64,000 nucleotides of DNA from Ilex aquifolium. Taxonomy: Eukaryota; Streptophyta; Magnoliopsida; Aquifoliales; Aquifoliaceae. The stretch is taken from contig OX637394.1 of NCBI GenBank assembly GCA_951799425.1, positions 7,699,501 through 7,763,500 of the forward strand, in the 5' to 3' direction. The notes under the pieces are model-generated. The model had not been told where the DNA came from and made no database searches. It worked only from the letters and a program-made list of their open reading frames with translations. The position numbers and the translations under genes were made by a program. The stretch's first letter is position 1; each line of letters opens with the position of its first letter. Shown here piece after piece: positions 12,001 through 20,275 of this stretch.

Positions 12001-13385
12001 TCAATCTGTCTTTTGAGGTCGTAGCAGTCGTCAGTGTCATGGCCATGGTCGCGATGGAAGCGACAATACTTGCTGGGGTTCCTGCGGTTTGAAGGAAACT
12101 TCATTCTCCCTGGCCACTTCACTGTGGGATCATCCTGAATTTGTAATAGGATGTGCCCGACAGAGGCGCTAAGGGGAGTGAAGGCTTGTAGCTCTCTCTG
12201 GGGAGCGGGTCCGAGACGATCCTTGGCAGGTATCCTTTCTGTCCTGCCGCGCTTGTTATTACTCTCCCTCTTGTCGTCTCTGTCTCTCTCCTTTCTTTTC
12301 TCCTCAGTTCTCGAGGACTCACCTCGTCTGGCCCTTGTAATGTCTTCAGCGTTCATATACTTCTGGGCCTTCGCTAGTAACTCAGGCATGCTTTTCGGTG
12401 GGCGCTTCATCACCGAGAAAAGGAAGCTCGATGACCGGAGGCCACCCAGGAAGGCGGTCATGCTAACCTTTTCATCGGGCTCTTCGACCTGAAGGACCTC
12501 CTCGTTAAAACGAGTGAGGTAGCTTCTCAGGCTCTCATCCCTCTCCTGCTTTATGCTCAGCAGGTGTGTGGCAGGCTTTTGGTGGCGACGTCCTCCAATG
12601 AAGTGTGACACAAAAGACCTGCTCAGCTCAGCAAACGAGCCAATGGAGGAGGGGGAAATCTTGGCGAACCATTGTCGAGCGGATCCCTTCAGGGTGGTTG
12701 GGAACGCTCGGCACATGATTTCGTCGGGAGCATTGTGTAGCTGCATCAAAGTCTTAAAGGTTTCGAGGTGGTCCAGTGGATCTTTTTTACCGTCAAAGGT
12801 CTCGACAGATGGCATCTTGAATTTTTGAGGAAGCGGGTAATTAGCTACGTCAGGCTTGAAGGGTGTGTCGGTTCGACTTACTAGATAGTCTACTGTTTCG
12901 GGTCCCTGCGCCTTCATGGCGTTGAAAACATCACCCAGCTGATTCTGCACTTCCTTAATTTTTTCATCCCACTGATTGGGAGGAGGTCCTCTGGAATTAC
13001 CACGGAAATGACTCTCATGCTCAATGTTTTGGTTTTCACCCTCATCCTCTTGAAGAGGAGGGTCTACACCATGGGGAGCAGGAGCAGGGGCTGGAAGAGG
13101 AGGTTCATCATGGTGGGCCCCCCTTGGCTGGGCGCCCAAGGGTGGGGCGCCTAAGGGGGCGCCCGGAGGGGGAGCTTCTTGATGACCAGGGAGTGAAGCT
13201 TCCCTAGCTTGAAGTCTGAGCTGCTCTCCTCCTTGTTGCCCAAGCATCAGCTGCAGAATCTGTTGGTTCTGGGTCATAAGTTGCTGCATGGTGTCCAGCA
13301 TCTGCTGCGCATTCGGGACCGGATTAGCGGGCGGAGGAGGAGTAACCTCCTCTTCTCGCACAGGATTGTTTTCAGGGGGATTCAT
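9069..13385 (-). CDS. Gag-pol polyprotein of the outer Tat-clade Gypsy element, truncated by insertion
   Basis: An open frame of 1438 codons. In order: a proline/glycine-rich N-terminus; a retrotransposon gag domain from about residue 200 (motif SARQWFAKI); a zinc knuckle near 440-455 (CRFHRDHGHDTDDC); an aspartic protease near 572 (VDSGSSADILF); reverse transcriptase at about 795-960 with the active site YVDDMLVKS near 945; a first RNase H at about 1090-1205; a repeat-rich linker at about 1228-1288; and an archaeal-type RNase H from about 1307 (LYVDGSS, NNEAEYEAL, HSDSQL). The last codons run into the inner LTR and stop at 9069-9071, so integrase is cut off. Gag, protease, RT and both RNase H modules look intact. 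The start ATG follows the primer site by about 45 bases. This is a mobile-element gene, not a host gene. Confidence 0.95.
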   Translation of the reverse strand: MNPPENNPVREEEVTPPPPANPVPNAQQMLDTMQQLMTQNQQILQLMLGQQGGEQLRLQAREASLPGHQEAPPPGAPLGAPPLGAQPRGAHHDEPPLPAPAPAPHGVDPPLQEDEGENQNIEHESHFRGNSRGPPPNQWDEKIKEVQNQLGDVFNAMKAQGPETVDYLVSRTDTPFKPDVANYPLPQKFKMPSVETFDGKKDPLDHLETFKTLMQLHNAPDEIMCRAFPTTLKGSARQWFAKISPSSIGSFAELSRSFVSHFIGGRRHQKPATHLLSIKQERDESLRSYLTRFNEEVLQVEEPDEKVSMTAFLGGLRSSSFLFSVMKRPPKSMPELLAKAQKYMNAEDITRARRGESSRTEEKRKERDRDDKRESNNKRGRTERIPAKDRLGPAPQRELQAFTPLSASVGHILLQIQDDPTVKWPGRMKFPSNRRNPSKYCRFHRDHGHDTDDCYDLKRQIEELIQRGHLRQYVAGRGQAPAPPRNQEEQRPIGEIHTISGGLAGGGESLSAMKTHARKARHPDELRPSKAPKHGNDEVISFSDKDLEGIQHPHDDPLVLTMTVANFQVRRILVDSGSSADILFAEAYDKLNLGRERLQPIRSPLIGFSGEKVYPLGSITLPVTAGVAPRSSTIMVNFLVIDCPSAYNVILGRPALNTLRAVPSTYHLILRFPTPSGVGEVRGDQVAARECYVSSMKARKPQEALQVEVLDPRDDATVERGEPVEELTPVTLDVEYPERKVYIGSSLPEDLVRQLIDFLRGNMDVFAWSHADLEGIDSEVATHRLNVDPYHKPVRQKLRGASTERAQAMEKEVGKLIENGAVREVAYPEWLSNVVMVTKANGKWRLCVDFTELNKACPKDSYPLPRIDLLIDATTGHELLTFLDAYSGYNQISMHPPDQEKTSFITPRGTYCYRVMPFGLKNAGATYQRLVNKMFQSQIGRTMEVYVDDMLVKSLAAVDHIDHLQETFNVLRSYHMKLNPEKCAFGVGSGKFLGFMVNQRGIEANPDKIKAILNMKSPSSTKELQRLNGRIAALNRFVSKSADKCLPFFKILQKAFEWGPEAEEAFQKLKLYLAKPPLLSHTTSGETLYLYLSASRSAVSSILIRNSDGVQRPIYYVSRAYRGAEVRYSELEKLALALISTARRLRHYFQSHTIVVITDQPLKRVLGKPDVSGRLLKWAVELGEFDIQYQPRAAIKAQALTDFVAELTPVGEVNEYSMLQTSSPDTQSKVIHNEDTRAPTPGAQTLLGAQASSAGTQTSSTGAQALPGAQTSSAGAQTPSAGTQPGALPPNLVSLTPSVISELSSSPLWKLYVDGSSTREGGGAGLILISPEGATIKYAVKLHFIASNNEAEYEALLSGLRLAIEMEAQHLITHSDSQLIVNQVNGEFEAKGARMQEYLVMVKALVAKFKIFQISHIPREENMAADALARLASSSDAL
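9510..9700 (-). repeat. In-frame GAQ-type repeat in the linker between the two RNase H domains
   Basis: A GC-rich degenerate tandem repeat (ctgggcgcctgcagaggagg and variants) encodes about ten copies of a GAQTSSA-like heptad without breaking the frame. It is the most repetitive part of the polyprotein. A related Gly-Ala-Pro-rich run occurs near the gag N-terminus (about 13130-13170). Confidence 0.85.
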
Positions 13386-13430
13386 GGATTTGACAGAGAA
13401 GATTTTCTAGAAATGAGAATTTTTTCGTTT

Positions 13431-13446
13431 CCCACAGACGGCGCCA
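13431..13446 (-). other. Primer binding site of the outer element
   Basis: The minus strand starts TGGCGCCGTC three bases after the LTR end. TGGCGCC matches tRNAs ending GGCGCCA, for example tRNA-Asp. The match is only clear for about the first ten bases, so the tRNA is not settled. Confidence 0.7.
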
Positions 13447-13449
13447 AAC

Positions 13450-14026
13450 TGATGATGCACAAAATTGGTTTGCACACCACAGTCAAGTGATTGGTATAAA
13501 ATGCAGTAAGTAATGAGAAGAGGAAAGACAAGAACAACACAAGGATTATAGTGGTTCGGTCAACAAGACCTACGTCCACTTTCAATGGCTGAGTTCGTCG
13601 GGAAGTTTATTAACTCCGGTGTGTAAGGAGATCAGGGCATTACAAGAGAGAGAGAGAGATGAGCTTGAGTTTTTTGTCAGATGTCCCAAGTGTTGGTGGG
13701 GCTTACACTTTATAGTGGTTGCCTCATAATGGGTATTTAATCAGGTAGGCAGGGGGTCTCAACGGATTAGGAAGATTTTAATAGTAAGTAATGGTTCGGC
13801 GACCCCTCCTCTTCTCAACGGGCAGGGGAGCTCCAAAGGACTCGGTCAATGTTTGAGGGAAGGTTGACTCTCTCTCCAAGCGGCAGGGGTGAGGCTCATG
13901 GACGCTCCCTTGATGACGTAGCTCGTTGAGGGACTTGACCGGCTTGGATCTCATAGTGTTTGTTGGATCTTCTCTATCCTTGGGCTTTACCCAAGGATTG
14001 GGCCATTTGGGCCTGGCCCATCAACA
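13450..14026 (-). repeat. Outer element 5' LTR
   Basis: About 577 bp. On the minus strand it begins TGTTGATGGGCC and ends at a CA next to the primer site; 13450 or 13453 could be the inner boundary. It contains a GA microsatellite at about 13648-13664. The partner LTR is outside the window. Confidence 0.8.
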
Positions 14027-14197
14027 CCTTCCAAGCAAGTGATGAACATGGCCGTATATCAATATACGTTGTTCCCCTGGATCAGCAGTAGCATTTGCAG
14101 ATTGCCTATTTGGGTTGCTAAATATATCAAATAAGTGAGGGAGGAAACTTCGTCCATATATTGTACCCATCTGCTTACTGAAAAATGACAAACCTTG
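14027..14197 (-). pseudogene. Possible exon remnant of an unidentified gene, cut by the outer LTR
   Basis: Directly outside the LTR the minus strand is open for 57 codons and reads like ordinary protein, including MGTIYGRSFLPHLFDIF and GEQRILIYGHVHHLLGR. It meets a stop two codons into the LTR. A stop precedes it at 14198-14200, and a TTTTTCAG acceptor-like site lies at 14181-14188. I do not recognise the family. It could be an exon of a host gene broken by the retrotransposon, a captured fragment, or chance. Confidence 0.35.
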
Positions 14198-14230
14198 TCA
14201 TTCTATCAACCAGGTGGGTGAGCTTGAAGA

Positions 14231-14870
14231 TTCAACGAAGCTTCTTGTATCCGGACTATGTTTTATGGATGTAAATCTTGTCAAATACTTTTTCTTTCAT
14301 TTATATCATGGTTTACATTGACGTGTGTTGAATCTCACTTCAAAGTTTGTAAGGAGATTTTGGGTATATATATAAGAATAATGGCCTAAAATGGCATCTT
14401 CTTGATTAGAGTTTTTGGATGAGTCTCCGTGTTATTTATATATAGTATCCGAGTCGGCCTGTGCACGCCAGTGGGGTTCGGGGGCCAGTGCAGCTCAAGA
14501 TTAGTGTTGATCGAGATTGACCACGAGCTGATCATGGTACTTGCAATTGATTATGAGTAATTCCTACATTGGTGTATGCTGAATGCAACCAAGGATCTTA
14601 GTATATATATAGGAAAAAATGACTTTAATTGACACCTCGTTAGCTAACAAATTTGGGTGATTTTTCGTAGTTATTACAATTCGATTCAAATAGGATCTAC
14701 TATTAATATGTGGCTCTTTGAACCATAAATGTTGGGTGATTTCCACTTTACAAAAATAGGCACAATTTCTCAATCAATTTTTTATTTTTCCATCATATTA
14801 CTGCTCACATGGTAGTTGCATGGTCTATTTTCGGTTGTTCAAATAACGACATTAGACTAATTATGCGTTT
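14231..14870. other. Intergenic, no feature seen
   Basis: No gene, repeat array or element end could be supported here. Confidence 0.5.
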
Positions 14871-14871
14871 A

Positions 14872-16775
14872 GGAGAAAATATTAGGTGTAACGATGACAA
14901 CATGTTATCGTCGTCATGTGAGAAAAAATACTGGATGTAATGGTGACACCACATGGTTATATGGTTTCACTAATTAGTGATAGAATATCAAGTGAATTTA
15001 GTGGATTTCATTGTTTTAATAATTACCAACAATTGTCTCCGTCATGTTGGCATTGGGGGGTTCGTAAATCCTATTTGTTGTTTTATAATGAAAAATACTA
15101 AATAGACTTAAAAAATTGACTTATGGTCAGTTTAGTAGGGTAGATGGAAAAATAAAATGATAGAAAGTGAGAGTGAGAGTGATAAACTTTCAATCCTTCA
15201 AGGAAGAAATCTTTCATTCCCTCTTTTGTGTTTGGTAAGAGGAATGAAAAATAGGAAGACTTGAGGTATGTTTGGTTTTTATCTCAAAAAATAGTATTCG
15301 AAAACTATTTTTTGAGAAAAATTTTAAGAAAGTGTTTTTAAAAATTTTTAGATTACAAAACATGTTTGGTTATATATTTTTGAAAATAGTTTTAAAGAAC
15401 AAAAATTATAAAATATGTTTGGACAATAATCACAATTTCCACCTCTCTCTTTCTTTCCCCTGTCTTTGTCTCCACAAAACACACATGCACACACACACAC
15501 ATACGCATACACAAATACAGAGACACACACAAAAAAAAAAAAAAAACACATACACACACACACACACGTAGACACACACACAAACGCAGACCCACACATA
15601 TATGTGCTCAGATCTACACAGATCTGAATCTATAGTTGTTGCGAGAGAGAGAGGCATATCTGAAGCTGGAGAAGACGCTGGATCTGAAGCTTCCTCTGTT
15701 GTTCTGTTTGACTGGCAAAGTGGAGAGAGAGAGAGATAGAGGAAAAAGAAAAAGGAAGTCTTTTGCTACTAAGGGGACTCGAGGGGCACACCTCATTAAA
15801 GAAAGCCCTGTCTCCGTGTTTCCAAAATTTTTAAAGAAAATTCTGAAAACAAGTGTGACTTGTTTTCTATTTTTTTTTGCTCCAATTCTCACTTTTTTCT
15901 GAAAATTTGAGAACAAAAATGTTAACCAAACATGTTTTGAGTGTTTTTGAAATTTTGAGAACAAAAAACAGTTTTGTAGTTTCCAACCAAACACCCTGTT
16001 TGTGTTTGATAAGATAGAAAAATATTTTTTTATTTTTTATTTGTCTTAATTTTTTATTTTTAATTTTTTGTTAAAAAATATAAATACATATTTTATATTT
16101 ATATTTATATTTATATATAAAATTAATTTATATATAATATGTAATTGATAAATATGATATATATATATATATATATAGACGAATAACATACATTTTAACA
16201 TATATAATTAACTTTCCATCTATTTTTTCATCTAATTTTTGAGAGATTGATTTTGGTGAGTTGGAAAAAAAGTTAATCCATCAACTTTTCCATAATTTAT
16301 ATTTTTCTTCCTTATCAAATATGATGTTTTATCTATTCCTCCAACTTTCTATCATTTCAATTTTCTACCTTTCAATTTTTCTATCGTACCAAATGAAGCA
16401 TTAAAAACTTGACTTGATGAATCACTACCATTGAATAGGTAGTGAATTCTAATAAATAATAGGACTCATAGTTAAATCAATGACAAATATAACATCCACA
16501 GCATCAAATCAAATTTTTGAAGTCTATGCAGCATGATTTTTTTATAATTGGTTAGTAACATCACGTGGTATCACTATTCAATAAGAACATAACAAGTAAA
16601 CAAGTGAATCTCACATATTAGAGTAACCACGTCTCCATGTCATTTGATAACCACCAAATGTCTGAAAATAACTATTTATAATGTTCATCTTATTCACTTG
16701 TAAGTTTATTATTAAATAAAAATATTACGTGATGATGATAATATGATGTCACCGTTACACCAAATATTTACTCAT
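14872..16775. mobile_element. Possible inverted-repeat element (nest of MITEs)
   Basis: The left arm near 14872-14930 (aaatattaggtgtaacgatg) is the imperfect inverse of the right arm near 16725-16775 (cgttacaccaaatattt). The interior is non-coding and holds another element (15265-15995). No convincing target duplication was found, so the boundaries are tentative. Confidence 0.4.
15265..15995. mobile_element. Probable MITE with ggtatgtttgg / ccaaacaccc ends
   Basis: The ends read ggtatgtttgg and ccaaacaccc, an inverted pair typical of plant non-autonomous DNA transposons. Inside both ends are further inverse stretches rich in tttgagaacaaaa. The interior has a CA-rich microsatellite (about 15480-15598) and a GA-rich patch, and no coding. 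Short ORFs here come from these repeats. Confidence 0.5.
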
Positions 16776-16849
16776 TGAGCTAGACAAGATAGCTAAATAT
16801 TTGCATCACACTCTAAAACCGTGGTATAGACTATAGATTAACCACGTTG

Positions 16850-17430
16850 CTGAGTTATTTATCAATTTACAGTTATTTTGAAATAATATTATCGATTTAC
16901 GACAGATTTGAAGTTATTTATCAATGTACAATACTTTTTAAGAGATTTTCTTTTAACAATAAAAATGAAATCAACAATCCCATTTTTAATATTAAAAAAA
17001 AATTAAAAAGCGTAATCACTAAATTAGCTTTCCCTGTTTTTCACGGACGCAATGGGCCTTTTTTTTTTATCGGTACACGCAATGGGCCTTTTCTTCCCTC
17101 ATTTGTCATTTCATTTCATTAGAATAACTCCGATTATTTATTGATTACGCAATGGTATGAAATGATAAATGATGTCATCGACTCATTGCTAGTGACTGTA
17201 AAAAGACATGGAAAGACGTGTTGAGTGGTGATGCGCATAACGCGTATTCGTTGATTATATTTTTAATTTTTTTTTTTTAACTTTACAATTAGAATTGTTG
17301 ATTTTATTTTTAATTGTTAATAAATTTGCTTTTAAAAAATATTATATATTAGTAAATAAGTTCAAAACTACTATAAATCAGTAATATTATTTGAAAAGAG
17401 CTATACATTGATAAATAACTCCGACACTGT
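16850..17430. mobile_element. Foldback MITE with arms of about 150 bp
   Basis: The left arm (16850-17000) and the inverse of the right arm (17270-17430) match over most of their length, starting gagttatttatcaat and ending attgataaataactc. The interior contains a twice-repeated acgcaatgggcctttt. No coding capacity. Confidence 0.7.
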
Positions 17431-17764
17431 TTTCGATTTTTACTTTTCTTTAGATACGTACCTGAATAATAAATGTGTTGTTTAAGAATTAAGATGAATA
17501 TAAATTATTTTTGTAAAATAATAATTGCACATATTTTTAATTTTTTAAAGAATTTTTGTACTAAAATATAAATACCTAAAACCGTTAAGAAAAAGTAACT
17601 TACCTCAAAGAAGTTCACACGAAGAGCACATGCAATGACAAAACATGACAAGAGTGAAAAAAATGCAAGTTGGTATGTGAATCATGCGAGGAATTTATTT
17701 ATACTTGATTCATTTATTAATTCATAATAAACGTATTGTGTCATATTGAATCTGTGTTGCGTGT

Positions 17765-18322
17765 TAGTGGCATAGCCACATGAGGACCAGGGGCACGGCC
17801 CCACCTGAATATTTTTTTTAAAATATTAGATTTGTGTATTTAAAATTATTAAAAGGATAATTAAGTATGTCCATTCTATTATTTTTTGTTATATCAGTTA
17901 ATAGAGTCATATAACTAAATAATTATAAATTTTTTGACACACTTTGAATACTTTATTAATATATATATAGATGAATCTTTGACATATCAGACTCATTTTT
18001 AAAGTTATAGATATTATAAAAATTAGGTTAAATAACTTAATTAGTGATCAATTGCTAATAGCTTGATTGGTTATATAGAGAAAGACTATAATATCTCTTA
18101 TACAGTTGGTCTCATTTATTATGAAAGGTTGTAATTAACATCTTTTTTTATTTTTTATTTGTGTATGCTATCTTTATCGAAATTTTATAATTTTTTACAT
18201 TTTATGAATCTTTAGGTATCAAATACAATATCATAAATTTAAATGCATTATTTTTTTTAAAATTTTTTTGAAGTTTATGGGTAAAGTGCCCACCTTAGAC
18301 ATAATTTCTGGCTCCGCCACTA
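17765..18322. mobile_element. hAT-like non-autonomous element (558 bp)
   Basis: The ends are tagtggcatagccac and ggctccgccacta. The flanking 8-mers ttgcgtgt (17757-17764) and tcgcatgt (18323-18330) match at six of eight bases, consistent with an aged 8-bp hAT duplication. The interior is AT-rich and non-coding. Confidence 0.7.
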
Positions 18323-18705
18323 TCGCATGTAAATTTTGTATATCCGCTATATAAAATGTGTTGTATCGCATATTTTTTAATTATTTTTATTTATACTAGA
18401 TTCGTTTATTAATCGTGTCGTGTTAGTCCACTCGTTTATGAAATAGATTACTCAAGAAAAATTCAAACATTCTAATGTTATATTGTATCAACGAATTATA
18501 TCATATTTTAACACCCCAAATATAAGTGAGAGAGAGAAAAAATTATTAATTACATGACGTGGAAACTGTACATGAAGCGAGGGACTGGTATGGCTACGCA
18601 CTTGATTGCAAAACCTGTAGACCAAATGCAAGCACCTCTTAAATCAATTAAGCCACTCTTTACATATGGCAATTGGCTTCGCTTTGTTTATTTCTTTCTT
18701 TTTTA

Positions 18706-18895
18706 ACGATCAGAAGTGTCCGAATCAATTTATATGTACATCGATTAATTCTCTCTCCTGTCCGGTTTAAGACAAGTTATCTATGCCGGAATTAAAATAT
18801 TCATGAGGGATAAATCCATTTTGACCTGATCCTACGAGAGTTGTCAAAATTCAAACTCAAGATATCTAAGTTTACAGTTCGTCCCTATTACCATT
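18706..18895. repeat. Dispersed repeat family, copy A
   Basis: Shares an ordered set of blocks with 24543-24725 (gtgtccgagtcaattta-like, ttcatgagggataaa-like, caaattcaaactcaagat-like). Neither copy shows clear ends or target duplications. It may be a decayed SINE or MITE. Confidence 0.55.
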
Positions 18896-19232
18896 TAGGC
18901 AACTGTTATGGAGTTTTATTTTATGGCTTCACTTTCATTCTTTCAACAATAGTGCATATAAAAAAGAGATTTCAATCATATATTTTTAAATACATACCCA
19001 TATCGTAATTTCATGCACAATGCAGTACTACTCAATCTACATACGCATTGGACAAAGGGAGGATCAGAGTGTAATTTAAACTTGTTGAGCACCTGTACAC
19101 TATGCTGTTTAACACTTTAACTACGTGTAGGCGTTTTTTCGCTGCTGTCTCGTTACGTGTACTGCATGCAAAATAAGAAAACAAAAGTACGAGAAAATTC
19201 GAGGAAAGTTCAGTCACCAAAACGCACTTGTC

Positions 19233-19246
19233 CTATATATATAATA
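19233..19246 (+). promoter_or_regulatory. TATA box of the CAX gene
   Basis: ctatatatataata lies about 150 bases before the ATG, leaving a leader of roughly 120 bases. No other plausible core promoter lies closer. Confidence 0.6.
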
Positions 19247-19391
19247 AAGTCTCTACACATTATCAAAGCCTTAAACACAGAGAGGTGATCTGAGAGATCG
19301 AGTAACTTTCGTCAACTACGCCATTTCTGTGCGTGTTTGTAGAGAAAGTAATAGAGCTTAGAGATACTCATATTATACCATATAATATAAC

Positions 19392-20210
19392 ATGGGTTCA
19401 CAAGAGCATTGGAACTTAGAGAATGGGGTGGACACAAAGGACATGATGAGCAGCAAGGATCATAAACCTATAGGTTTGACTGCTCAGATCATATCGTCTT
19501 CTTTGTTGAGAACTAAGTCTGATCCGATGCTTGTGTCAAAGGTTCGGTTTGGAATGCTCAGACAAGTCCTCACCAATCTTCAAGAGGTGATCCTTGGAAC
19601 AAAGCTTTTTGTCTTGTTTCCGGCCATCCCTTTGGCAATAGTGGCCGATTATTACAATTTTGGAAGAGTAAGTCACCGTGCTCTCGTATCCCAATATAAA
19701 ATATTTATGTTACATTCTTCTCTAACAACTTAAGCTTTCAGTTCAGGTGACGATTTTTTTTATATGTTTTCTGACCTAATTAGCAATGGTTTTTCTCTGA
19801 TATTTTCTTTCTTTTTTTTTTCCCATCAATTACCAGGCATGGATTTTTGCTCTGAGTTTACTAGGGCTCACCCCACTTGCGGAACGAGTTAGCTTTTTAA
19901 CCGAGTAAGTTGTTGTTTGAATTATAAATAACGAAATTTGGAACTGAATTAATAATTTAATTCACTGCTGTTGTTGGATTATAATAGATTTTATCCGATA
20001 TTAAAATTTACTAATAATCCAATAACAATGATGAATTACATAGTAAATTAATTAGATCATATGAACTTAAGTAGCGTTAGTTGTTGATTATATTTCAGTA
20101 CCACATGTTTATTATTTCTAACATTTTGCTTTTTTCCATTTGTTTTTTTGTGGTTTACTAAACATCAGACAAATTGCATATTTCACCGGTCCAACAGGTA
20201 ATCTTGAATC

Positions 20211-20275
<65 letters not shown>

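Larger units (their letters stand above)
1..14026 (-). mobile_element. Outer Tat-clade Gypsy LTR retrotransposon, left end outside the window
   Basis: On the minus strand the order is LTR (14026-13450), primer binding site, gag-pol frame (13385-9069), then an interruption by a second retrotransposon (9073-263), then resumed pol coding from 262 to position 1. The Tat assignment rests on two RNase H domains in tandem, the second of the archaeal type, which is known from that clade. The 3' LTR, most of integrase and the left target-site duplication lie beyond position 1, so element length and LTR divergence cannot be judged. The visible gag-pol frame has no stop or frameshift, which suggests a fairly recent element. 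Confidence 0.9.

Noticed and set aside
9514..13490. Many plus-strand and off-frame ORFs of 60-130 codons
   Set aside because: All are shadows of the GC-rich gag-pol frame on the minus strand.
15272..15657. ORFs of Thr-His or Cys-Val runs on both strands
   Set aside because: They arise from a CA/GT microsatellite within a MITE.
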